DNA of 64,000 bases from contig OU452221.1 in the NCBI GenBank assembly GCA_911728455.2, forward strand, positions 3,376,290 through 3,440,289. Reading direction: 5' to 3'. This document shows positions 12,529 through 24,600 of the stretch, piece by piece. The stretch comes from Marthasterias glacialis (taxonomy: Eukaryota; Echinodermata; Asteroidea; Forcipulatida; Asteriidae). The position numbers and the translations under genes are program-made. The number at the start of each line of letters is the position of its first letter. The stretch's first letter is position 1. The notes under the pieces are model-generated. The model was not told the origin of the DNA, searched no databases, and worked only from the letters and a program-made list of their open reading frames with translations.

Positions 12529-12882
12529 TTATTTTTTCTCTAACAAAAATGAAAACATGCAAACATTTGTTACGTTATCAGTGCTGTTTCTAACAATCTG
12601 CGTAGTAAAGGTTATGTTGGTGAATTCCATCTGTGTTAAGAAACTTTCTGCCTCTTCACAAATTAAATGCTTGTTTTGCAAGCCACAACGGAAATACGCA
12701 TTAGTGTTCTCGGAAATGCACCTGACAATTTCAGCTATACTAATATTGGTCTCATTCGGGTATAAAAAGACCCAGAGTAGTTTATCTTTTGTCGTTTTTT
12801 TGTACCAGTTCACAAAATAATTGTTTAACTTATTTTGATTTGGACAACTTAAATAAGCGATATTGTTTTCGGAGGTCTTCAA
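12529..12882 (-). pseudogene. Ig-like reading frame relic between genes B and A
   Basis: A 117-codon open frame on the minus strand. It has a C-x(n)-W pattern (LSCPNQNKLNNYFVNWYKK), a later FRCG, and several N-x-S/T sequons, like part of an Ig-fold exon. I do not recognise a family. The copy upstream of gene B (about 40770-41110) has an extra G in a T-rich run near 41020 that shifts the frame. A diverged half repeat lies at 13608-13720, so the locus is probably a dead or single-exon remnant. Confidence 0.3.
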
Positions 12883-14348
12883 TCAATTAAACTTTTCGAC
12901 TCTGACTGAAACACGGATGGAAATGTTTCTCAGGAGGATTGGCTGCTTGGAGGACTATTGTTCAAGCCAGCTTTCAGATTGTAAGTTATCATTTATTTGG
13001 TAATAAACTATTTGTACGTTTTATCTTTTAAAGGCACCATCTAGGATTGGCAAAACTGATAGTGCAGTGTTTTTACTTTGTCTGATTCAATTTATATACA
13101 TGAAGAAACAAACTTGTGAAAATTTTGGCTCAGTCCGTCGTCTGAGCAAGGAGAAAATAGTGAAAACACGTGCACACTTTTCAGCATGTAAACACATTGT
13201 CCTTAATTTCGGTTGTTACAACCGAAATCAGCGTGCTTTTCTCTATTATGACAGCATTTTAGAGGAAAATATTTCACAGAAAAATCAGTTCTATGTATTA
13301 ACTTCAAAAACAGTAAGCTTTCAGACTGAAACTGAACAATAATATTTTTATCCTAAGCAATCATATACAGTGCCTTTAAGACTTTTTCTTCATCTCATAG
13401 TAGTCACAGTGCAAGTTTCTGGTCCCAAAATCTTTCCACAGAAAAACCGAAGCAAAATATCAATGGAATCGAGACAGCCTTTGGCTGTGATTTAGACATG
13501 TAATAAAATAATAGCAACCAACAGAATAAAATAAACTAACTATCCCAACAAAATGTGACAATTTCAACAATTGGTTCCATCCGTCTGAGGGGACCCCAAA
13601 TACTTCATGTTTTGTCAGGAACTGTCTGCCTGTTCACAAAATATATGCTTGTTTTGATTTCCATAAATGAAGTAAGCAATAGTGTTTTGAGGCTATTTTA
13701 TTAAATGCATATGACAATTTCATCTAGTAAGTTTCAGACAAAATTAAATAAACAAGTTATTGGAATGTTTTAGAAGATAACAAAACATTACGTTTTGACA
13801 AAGTTTTATAGTTTTGGAAATGAACAATTATTTGGTTGTCTGATACCGGTACTTATGCACAGTGGAATGGATGTCGTCTCAATTTATGTTGTAATTTAAA
13901 TTTAAAACTCAATATTGCTTTAAAAATAAAGATTTGATTATCAGATAAATATTATCATAAAATCAAAAAAATAATTTGTTAATACTGCAATAATTTGTTC
14001 AAAATCTCTTAAGACATCAGCTTTACAACAAATATATTAAGTCTCTGTGTAAATATACAACTTTTTAAAAATAACAATTACATTCTTCCAAATGAAGAAA
14101 CCAAAATTATTTATAAAAAAGAATTATCTTACAAATAATAATGCACCAACCAGGCATGAAAACATAATAATCTTTGATACAATGAAAAAAACTTGCTACT
14201 GTGTTTTTTGCAAGTTCGTTCTCATGATTATTTTGATTTGGCAAACCGAAATAAGAATCACGTGTTAGGGGAACAAGTTCCTCACATGTGACAGTATTCC
14301 ATGTAGAATGAGATACTTCTCAAGACAATCATTAATGTTATTACTGGC

Positions 14349-14495
14349 CTTTTCCAAACCTAGGTTTAGGCTCCCGTTCAGGCTTGGGCTCTGTCACCAA
14401 GTTTGGAACAGTATGCAGTTTACACGATGCTTCAAAATCAAACAAAGCCCAGAGCCGCAGCCGCAGCTGCAGCCTGAGCGGAGGTTTGGAAAAAG
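14349..14495. repeat. Inverted-repeat element between genes B and A
   Basis: 147 bp, starts CTTTTCCAAACCTAGG and ends GGTTTGGAAAAAG. The central part is GC-rich (GCCGCAGCCGCAGCTGCAGC). MITE-like. Confidence 0.55.
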
Positions 14496-14776
14496 CCCAA
14501 ACTTTATAAAAAGTAATCTAATTTCAGATTTAAAAATCAGCCCTTAAATTGTCCATTGCTGCTAAAAATGTATCATGCTTTTTAAAGTTGATTATTAAAT
14601 CCGCACATGCTAAATTTCATATAGAACTGTTAATATAAAATGATTTGCTTATTACCTTTACAATTTGTATATTTCATGACGTCCTTTACACTTAAATAAT
14701 TATTACAACAGAAAGCCAAAAGGTCAACTCATCAAGGGGCATCAATACACTGCTTAGGGGCTTGCATTCAACTGCA

Positions 14777-14808
14777 GTGGTGGTGGTGGTGGTGGGGGGG
14801 GGGGGGGA
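14777..14808 (+). repeat. G-rich tract (GGT repeats then poly-G)
   Basis: GGT repeats followed by about 14 G. At 43014-43044 the paralogous tract is shorter and interrupted. Possible G-quadruplex. Confidence 0.6.
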
Positions 14809-15196
14809 GCACGTGCCCAAACACAGCCTTGGTGGCATCAAAACGACCATGATTTAATTTAATTTCGATTTATCTTTGTTTGTAAGAGGTGTGTGTTTTG
14901 GTTATTACTATGATATCTCAAAATGCTGATAAGATTTGTAAAGAAAAAAAGACAAAAAAGTGAAGGGCACCATCCTTTCCCCTTTTCCGCACAAACACCA
15001 ACTCTGTCACTGGTCATCTGCTCACTTGAAAATAAGAACCAATAGATAAAGGAACTAAATGTCCACCTCACGTACAATTTTATTAACTGGAGAATCATGA
15101 TGAAAGCTATAAGAATTACAACACTCCTTACAAACATTCTGCCTTTCTGCCTTTTATTGATTTAAAGGGCTTCAAATGATGTCTTATTTTTACAAG

Positions 15197-15325
15197 ACAG
15201 CCGTGCGAACACAATGCACTATACCCATAGCAACCAATGTATTATTCCATTAGCAACAAATGTACTATACCCATAGCAACTAATGTACTATTCCATAGCA
15301 ACAAATGTACTAAACCCACAGCAAC
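15197..15325. repeat. Short tandem repeat downstream of gene B
   Basis: About four units of 25-32 bp sharing CCATAGCAAC and AATGTACTAT. Paralogous array at 43443-43560. Confidence 0.6.
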
Positions 15326-15562
15326 AGCAGCTTCTCGGTACCTAGACATCCATGCACAAAGTATGGGGTGTAATACAACAAATATTGTCTGCTTTTACTC
15401 ATGCTTTGGTTGAAACTACAACTCTCCTAGTGTTCCCTGGCGCAATCTATTTTCCTGAGGCAAAACTGGGGATCACCTCGAGAGTCGTAGTTTAAACCAT
15501 AGCACTCGAAGCAGTCAATATTTGTATATCATAGTATGATTAGAATCCTGTCATTATCCCCA

Positions 15563-15568
15563 TTTATT
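15563..15568 (-). terminator. Polyadenylation signal of gene B
   Basis: AATAAA on the minus strand, about 86 nt past the stop codon at 15654-15656. Confidence 0.6.
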
Positions 15569-15653
15569 CAAGGCTGTTTTCTAGTTTGTAACCACTACTG
15601 CTAATTACTATATCAAAGACAAGCACTACAATGGTGGGCAATCATTTGCTACT

Positions 15654-18600
15654 CTACACAGCATCATCATCACTGGAGAGTGTCACATGCACCTCCTCAA
15701 GAAGGTATCCAAGATGGGCTTCTTCATATTCTGGTTCAGACTCTAGAACATCCAGAATCTACAAAACGAGAAGACAAAGTCAACCATCTTGGTTTTCCTT
15801 GAAATCAAGGCTCATTTCTTAAGTATCGAAACAATTTAAAAAGACCTGCACTTATAAAATTAGGGACAGAGAATAAAAGGAAAGGACTGAAGGTACTCTT
15901 GAGGGAGAAAGCACAAGATGAATGTTACCAAACTGAGGTAGACAGGGAAAATAGCCTGACCCCTTCTTGGTTAATGGGTATCATTATATATGATTGCAAA
16001 GGAGACTAGACAAAAATAGCTACAGTACGATTTCTCGTGGTACCCTGACCCATTATTCATGAGTCGACAATGGTTTACCTGCAGAGAAAATAGTACAATG
16101 TAGACACACACAATGTAGACACACACATTAAGAAAATAATTTAGGTAGGATAAATTAATTGGACAAGTGTTTTTAAAACTTACCGTTTGATTGTGTTTGC
16201 TGACAATGTCCCAAAGCTGTTCAAGGGTGTTCAACTTGCTGAACAGACCAGTGAAATTCTGAAAAGACAAACAAATGATGAGTTATGACAATTTCCTTTT
16301 TTAAAGGAAAATTCATAAGTTCTAATTCTATCGGTTTCAATTTCAAAATTGTTCTCTTTCTAAATCACTTATTTGTATATATAACTTATGGGGGTAAATT
16401 TTTGCATTTTGAAATTTACCTCACAGGCTTTATAAAGCTCCTTATTCAGTTCCTGGGTGGGCACCTGTGGCAAACTCCGAACTCCGTCATAAAAGTCCCG
16501 TACAACATACTGGTACTTTTGCTTCTCTCTGCCATACAATAACTTGTTAACAGAGGACTCCTGTCGACAAAAACATCAGTTTCAAATCAAACTATCAAAT
16601 TCTGAAATAGTTCCCTGTTTTCTCTAGGGTATAATTTAGAGACATAGAGAAAAGCGTTGTTCTTGAAAAGAGTTAAAGAAAAAGGATATGTTAATATTTT
16701 CTGAGTTACCTGTCCAAGTTTATGTGTCTTGATGTCGTGTACGTCGTGGAATAACTGACCAATCACGTCCATGCTTGCCTCAACGGAGCGAGTAGATTGG
16801 ATGTCGAAGATGTAGTCTGGATTTTTGATGGCGTTGGACCAGAAACGCAGTGGCAAACTAGAAGAAATGGACACAAAACTTAGTAGGTATTCTTATCTGT
16901 AGTGAAAGAGATTACCTTACGCCTACACGTCACAGTCAAATATTTCACAGCATTGCAAGTATTCACCATGAAAATAAAAAGGGAAGAAATTTACAAATAT
17001 CTTACATATTACTCTTCCAGATATGTGTGATTTCCGGGTCCTCTTCTTCCAGTTCCTGTCGAATGGCCTGGCTGTCAAAAAAGTCAAAGAGATACTTGAT
17101 GGCTTTGGGGGCGTGCTCCACAGATAGAATGGTGTGGAACATATCGTCAACATACTTTTGAATGACTCCCTGTGGGAAAACAAACAAAACTTATGAAATA
17201 AATTAATGGTTTTAAAGGCATTGCATACGTTTGGTAATGACTCTGAAAATTTTTGGCAATAAAAACTTACTTGGTAAGAAGTACAGCAGCTTTGGATAGT
17301 ATAATGCATTTTGAGAAACGTTTCACTTCGAAGTACTGCAGTTATGGAGAAATATATCACTTTTTATCACCCAAAAATTGGAATCTGAGAAGCGTTATGG
17401 CCGTAACGCTTCTCAGAATGTGTATTCCAATGACGGATACTTCTTCTGCGTGAACACAACCGCTCCAGATTTTTGGTGATATCTCAAAAACGCTGCCACC
17501 TTTTGAAATGAAATTTACACAGGTTAGTTTTATGGTATATTATCTACAATTATATAGCATTAAGGCAAACGTACGGTTCAAAAAACCAAAGGTATACTTT
17601 GCCTTTAAACGGCCAATTAAGACCGAGTCACCACTCTTTTATTACCATTCATAAATGCGATTTTTATTGAGATATAAAAATGTCGAAATAAATCTGAGAA
17701 ATGCTCCCCTCTCCAAAAATTCCTAGATAAGCATAGATTTGTGTACAACTTTAAAAAAAACTTAACGACGGTATTGAAAAATTGTGACCTTGCCTCTGCG
17801 CAGTGTTAACTTTCTGAATAAGTGTTTTTGAAAATATCGTTGTCACAATGAAACCATGACTAAACAAAGTAAAGACAACAATTGTTCTCATCAGAAACAC
17901 CAGGATTTTTTGTTCTCTTTTTGAGAAAATATGGAATGTCTTCATCCTGAATCATCCTGAATCGGCCAATCCTTGGCCGTATGATAATCGGCCTTGGATT
18001 GCTGGAATCTCGGACTTACCTCTCATTTGCTGAATACAATGGTAAAAACAATGGTGGCAGCCTTTTGATCTCACAAAATCCTCATTTGTACAACAAACAG
18101 ACAAAGGTCTGGAATTGGGGAATACTTAATAACCCCCAGGAAAGGGAGATTTCAAGCATGAATTACAGTACCCTTTGTACGGGGGAAATGAAGCCTAGCA
18201 TGGTGAGTGAATGGGTGTAATTATTTGTCAACCAGTCAACCAACTGCAACCAAAAGAGGACGTCCTGAAATTGTTCCGAAACGTTTATACACGCCCACTG
18301 TGATTCAGTTTTGACAAATTTTGTGTAATAAGACGTCATTCGGCATCAAGTGGTAAACCTCTTCTGAACAAAGAAAACCAAACTTGAGGTCCCTTCTCGT
18401 CCTTCAAAGTGTGTGGTCCTCTTGATGGAAAATCGACAAGTTGAAAGACTATTTTGTTTACCTTTGTTGACATGAGTCTTGGGAATGAGATCTCTTTGAT
18501 CTTTCGACGAGTGATCTTATTTCTGAAGGTGGCTGATCTCAACATGGTGAAGCAATCTCTGCGTTTTCTCCCCCCTCCTTCCTCATCGTCATCATCATCA

Positions 18601-21600
18601 TCATCATCATTATAAGCACTGCCTTCTTTCTTCACCTTGGAGTAAATGTTATCAGGAACAATTAACTGCTTCCAATACTGATGCAAAAATGACACTAACT
18701 TAAAGTGAAATGTGCTAACTACTGCTCTCCCATCATGCTATTTTAATTTATTCTTCAAACTCCAAAGAAATATGTTTCTTTTCCCATATATCTTTTGATT
18801 TACCCAATAACTCACCAGATGCCAGTCTTTGACTCCGTTTATTGGCTCTATTTCTACAATGGTATCCCGATGCTTGTTGTATCGATTAATGCTAGCTAAA
18901 CCCATAAATCCAACGTTAGCTGACAGGAAAAAAAATGAATCAATTATAAAATAAATATATCAATTAACATAAGTAAAAAAATGAAACTTTATTTCGAAAA
19001 AATTATCTGAAATTCTTCCCAGCTAACAAAAAAAAAAAAAAAAATCAAGGAAGATCAAGCTCAGCAAACGTGTCTTATAACTGAATAATTAAACATTTTT
19101 TTACAATACAATGCAACGGCAAGAAATGCTATGAATACAAAACCTTGAGAGCAATTAACCTTTGATCTTTGACATGTAAAGTAGAAGTAATTGTCCGAGC
19201 AAACTGTACAAGAGTAAAAATAGCAAGTGATACAGAACGTGGCTTTCAGGTTGGCTCAGTGGTTTCTTTCCCTGCCTTTCACCTCTGTGGACGCCGGTTT
19301 GAATCCTGGACTGGAGCCTTGCATGTGGATTGGGTTTTCAGTCCCTACATGATTGCGTGGGTTTTTCCTATTTGGGGTTTTCCTCCCACCATCTAAAACT
19401 GACATTTCTTCAACATATTCTCTACACAGGTATCTCCAGGCCTACGGGTCACAGTGCTAGTCACTTTTGAGGGTCCCTTGGTTTCTTTACCAGAAAGATA
19501 TAATTAAAAAATAAAAATAAATAAACAGCTTACCGTGGGCACTTTCCTCATCTCCCTGGGAGAACTTTAGAATAGGTCGGGAAATATTTGCATTGTCAAC
19601 GTCTTGCTTCTCAACGATGGTCATTTGATCGTTATCCCTAACCTGTAGGTTACCAAGGATAACAAAATACCAGTTAAAAAGGCTACAACAACATTTTAAA
19701 TGATAAACCAGGCTAATAACAAACAAACTAACCCAAAATGAAATAGATTTTTTTTGCAAGAGTGGGGGGCTTTATGTCTGAAACTTAACATTCTTCATCA
19801 GAATCTGAAACTTACCTGGAAATCCTTTAGCATATTGATTCTTCGCCATTTGTCCGTCGGTGGTCTAGGATCCATGTCTGTTAACACAAGGCGACCACTT
19901 GTACCCTGACGCCATTCTGATGATGAAGACAGACCAGCATTTCCATTATTGTAAATCATTTTATTCATAACAAACAGATATTCTGATAGAGAAGACAATA
20001 CCAAACTGTTTAAAAAAAAGATATTTTTTAACCAGTGTGTTTTGCCATAATTATATGATTATGGAAGCAAAACAAGGTCTAGGAGTAAAGGAAAACGTAA
20101 GCTGATTCAAACAGGCCAAAGAAGTATGAACTGATGATGCTTGGATACACAAGGAGAGACCCCAAAACAAATGCTTGGATCAGGGACCAAACAAAAATCA
20201 ATGACACATTAGACACCTAGGCAGAACAAAATACAGAGCAACATCACAACAGAATGGCAACCTCTCTCTGGGAAAAGAAATTTTGGCAGATGTGGAGCCT
20301 GAAAAAAGGTAGCTAATTGCATTCATATTGACCATGTTGACTGGTTAAAACAATTTGTTTCCGACATACCAAGACTGACTTGGTTGGCACTGGGTCTGCT
20401 GGAGTAGGGTTTGTTGCAATTGATGACATCTAAGATCTTCTCTTTGACCTGCGTGATGGTGTCAACATCTAGCACCTTGACTTCCTTAATGACAGTTCCT
20501 TCTTCATCAATGGACACGTTGAGAGTCTAAGGAGGTACCAGATGAAAAAGTTCAACAAAATATCGAACAAGAAATTTTGTTTCTCATGATGAAGTGGCAA
20601 ACGGTTTTGTGAACAAGTGGTATGGCTGAGCGGTTCTTCATTTAATATTCAATGTTAGAATGTATAATATAATGCGTAAAAGTGTGATGTAACGAGCACC
20701 GTACACCTGTCGTATAAAAGCGAAAAGAACAATAACTTCGATTTCATGTAACCATTTTTATATTTAAATAAAAAGCATGAATGCAAATCTAAATCTTAGT
20801 AAATATTCTTAAAAAATAAATTTGAATTTGTCTATAAAAAAACTCACAAGGGTATTGAACTCAATATCCTCCTCCAACATCTTCTCAAAGTTGAGAGAAT
20901 ATCTTGAACTGCTGGTGAAGACATCAACTGGACCGCTCTCAGTCCGATGCTTGATGGCACGATACAAGACGAACAGAGGATAGGCTGTGTGATGCTGAAA
21001 ACAAAGACGTCATCAAACACAGAGTTTTTTTTTAATGCTTAAACATTTCTTGTTGCTGGGTTTTACCTTGTGTGTCGTTGATTTGGGAACATCAATTCAT
21101 TGCAAACAAAATTTCATCATCAAACATGTCTACTAACACATCATATCTTCCTGCTGGCAGCAAATAATTGTTTAATCTCAAACCAACCAACAAAACATCA
21201 GATGGCAACATCTAAGCATCAAAACTAAAAGTTTTTTTATCGAAGTTGGCATAAGATTATACTCACAAAATAGGAATATCAAGGTCCAAATTTCACTGTT
21301 GCCAATTTGTATTTACCCCTTAGAACAACTCAAGCATTTTCTTTCTTAATTGAGGAATCCGTACCTGAAGTTGGTCATACAGGCACAGAGCAACCCAGTT
21401 TGACAGAAGCTTCTCCAAAATACTCTCATTTCTGTCAGGGAGAAAACAAATCAAGATTTCAATTTTTTTGAGGAAATTTGTTGAAATTAAATTAATGAAA
21501 CAGAAGCACAAATAAGTTTTTTTTCAGTGGGAAATAGAATTAGATTTTCACAGCAATGATGATGTAATAATCAATGAGTAACAGTGTCAAAGTAATCTTC

Positions 21601-24600
21601 AAAGTATATTTCTTAGTAGGGTTTCAAGCTTCTCTGTGGGATAACAATACAGATCATAAGGTTTGTGGTAACATCATATAATAGTCTATCTAGTGACTTA
21701 CAGTGGTTCTAAATGTGGTGTTTCAACTCAATATCTTTACCATTACACTCTAATCGTCCTCATAGAAAAAAACCCCACACACATTTAAAACAAAAAGAAG
21801 GATTATGGATGAGAATTACCTAAGGAAGAGTTGTCGTGTACGACCGTTTTCAGCGGCCGTCTGGATTAGCTCTGTCATCAGAGTAATCATGATGCTTATA
21901 AAGAAAATGATAAATGTATTCAAATGAGAATTGCAAAAAATAGTTAACGACCTCACGTTTTGACAATAGCATAGTATTTCTCAAAGGCTATATATTCGAC
22001 AATACAACACACATGCAAGTATACTGGTGAAACAGAAGAAGTCAATTGGAAAGAAGTGAAAAGAGAGAGGCTTAAAGCAGTCAGAAGATGCAAGAGATGA
22101 ACATTAAGGGATGATCATTGATGGATTAATTGTTATCTTAATAATATAAGCAAGGTAACTATGAGCACCAGGATTTACACTTAAAGTTTTCGTTTGCAAG
22201 CTTTATGGACAAGACGGTTTGCCTCTGCACAAGTCTGTCAGAATTTCCACTGGTCATCAATCTTAGAATCCTGATGTAAATGTTTTTTGCAGTAACTGGG
22301 GCTAGTGTTAACTACATGATTTGAACTGGCCAGTTGTCACCTGGCACATTTGGTTGCCTAGAGAGGTTAAGACATCTGCAGAGGGTTCCAATCTAACCTG
22401 AGTAGCCTGTGGATGTTTTTTTTCTACAGGACTTAGAAAGCACTGAGTGAACACTAACCCAAGCAGTGCTGTTTCATGGTGTTTTAAACCACTGCAGCTA
22501 TGACCGCCGCACACTCTCTGTAAAACAAATGAAAATGAAATAGATCTTGAAGAGTAACTTTTTAATACTTACTCAGTCAAGTATGTCAGCTTGTTCTCCA
22601 TGATCATGATGACTGTAAGCAGAGATGCTATCAACTGCCTGAACAATGAAATATAATTTCCAGAGTTAAAAAATCTATTATCTCTGATAAGTCAGATATT
22701 TATGTAATTTCAAGAATATCAATTTAAAAAAAGTATTTATTATATACTAGCTTCGGGGGGCTTCCACCATTGTTTATTCTTTGTATTTTGGCTAAATTTG
22801 TTATTCATTGTATTTCGGCTATCTGGACGTATTAAGTCAAAGTGAACCTTGCATCCAGCCTTGGTTCTAGTTTTAATACCAATCCTTGGCTGTAGCTGTT
22901 TTGGAGATCATGGTGCATGTATTTGACATTTTCTCAATGGAGAAAACAAAAATCCCAGTGTCATAAAGGGAATCTTTGTTCTCATGGCTTTGTCAAGTAG
23001 AGGTTTTCTTAGCTCTTAAATCAAAATTTTGAAAAATCCTTAAAAGTCACTTACTTTTGTCTGATGGGTAATTTTGAGTTGCTCTCTGCATCCAACGTCT
23101 GAATCAGAACAATTAAGAAGGCCTTGTTGCTAAGAAGACGGGAAAACTTCATCATCGCTTTCTGGATATTTTCATCTGGATACTGAAAATACAGATAAGA
23201 ATAGATTGGAAAGGGACAAATTATTGCAAGATCTGGTTGAGTCATGGTTCTTAAGTTCATATTTCAAATATGTTATTTTTAGAAAAGATGTCAAATCTGA
23301 GTGAAGTGTGGGGTGAGAGAGTTGCAGACACTTACCTCTTTATCCTCAGTGTCAGGTCTCTCTTGCCCGATGAACAACATGTTGCTGGCATACTCTCGGT
23401 GACTGACAAATGGCATTCCGATTCCTTCCAAGTCACTGGTCAAATCTGTCAAGTCTGTCTGAAGATCGGCAAAGGCTGAACAAAAAGGATTGTAATGGAG
23501 TTTAAATAAAGTCTAATCTTTGTAATAGTTATTCAAACGAATGAGAGGTGTTTGAAGTTCTAGCAATGTTAATATTGTAATTATTTCAACAATCATCCAG
23601 TACAAATGGAAAGCCAGAGACAGGAAGTAAACCTCCCCATAAAAAAACAAAAACAAAAACAACGCATAGAGTCTCACTTATTTTGTTTTAAAATCTGGTT
23701 GTAAAAATGTTTCAGATAAACTGATCAATGACCGTACAATGTTTTCTTTGTAAGACCTTGGTACCTTGTTTGATCTCATCTGACAAGTCCTCTTCAAGAA
23801 CTGTCATGTCTTCCTGGATGAGTCTAGCCTCTTGTTTGGATCCGTACAGCTGAGCTAGGAAGCACAAGGCAACGATGAGAATGCAAATCAGGACTGCTCC
23901 ACTGACTGATCCAACTATGATTGGTACGGCATTAACAGGGGGATAGGAAATGTAACCTATACGGAACTCTAGTTTGCTGTGAATTACCTGGAGAGAGAAG
24001 AGGAGCAAGGTTCAATCAGGGGTACTTCTTGTATTTGCTTGACTTGAATTGGTTTGACTCTCCAGAAAGGTTTCGAGACAGAAACTACTCATCCTATATT
24101 CATCTCTCAGTGTCTTGACCCGAAGTAAATTACAACTGAGATTTGTCTTAAGACTTACCCAGACCACAGGAAGCCTTCTCTCTGTTTCTTGACCCTTGAA
24201 GTCTCCGGCAGATGGTTGTTTCTCAGGTAAATTACAACCAAGAGTTGTTTCTTCAATGAAGGTCACATGACATCGCATTGCTCCAACATAAACAATGATT
24301 TCTGAGGCAGTAATTGCACTGTTGATTTGTTCACCCTGAGTTTAACAGAATATGTCATTGTGCCTATCAACTGAAATAACTCAATAATATACATTTTGTT
24401 ATCACGAAATTGATTCACGTTTTTTTTCGTTCAAAGGGAGTTTCAAGCCTTTGATCATGCAGTCATACTTTTAAGATAAAGAGGATCAAAATACAGGTTA
24501 TGTAATCGTTGTCTTGACTTGTGTGACAAGAGCCTGAGGTTCCAGCCAGAATGTACCAGGAATAGAAACAGACAAACAAGCAGACTAACAGTAAAACCTG

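Larger units (their letters stand above)
12388..15562. other. Intergenic DNA between gene B end and gene A promoter
   Basis: AT-rich. It contains the Ig-like relic (12529-12882), its half repeat (13608-13720), the inverted-repeat element at 14349, the G tract and the tandem repeat listed separately. I see no other gene. Confidence 0.6.
15654..23475 (-). other. Gene B cytoplasmic GAP/RBD region (exons 22-37)
   Basis: Residues about 1317-1963. The GAP C1 part covers exons 22-27 (AFADLQTDLTDL, MIMENKLTYLTE, LEKLLSNWVALCLYDQL, GPVDVFTSSSRYSLN). The Rho-binding domain is in exons 28-30 (VKVLDVDTITQVKEKILD, EWRQG). The C2 part covers exons 31-37 (YVDDMFHTIL, HIWKSN, LPLRFWSNAIKNPDYIFDI). Plexin GAPs switch off Rap-type GTPases. 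The C2 arginine in LPLRFW is kept. In C1, where other plexins have Arg-Arg (LLLRRTES), this gene reads LFLRNES, so only one of the pair remains. Exon 32 carries a run of eight Asp from a GAT microsatellite. The same changes occur in gene C. Confidence 0.88.
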
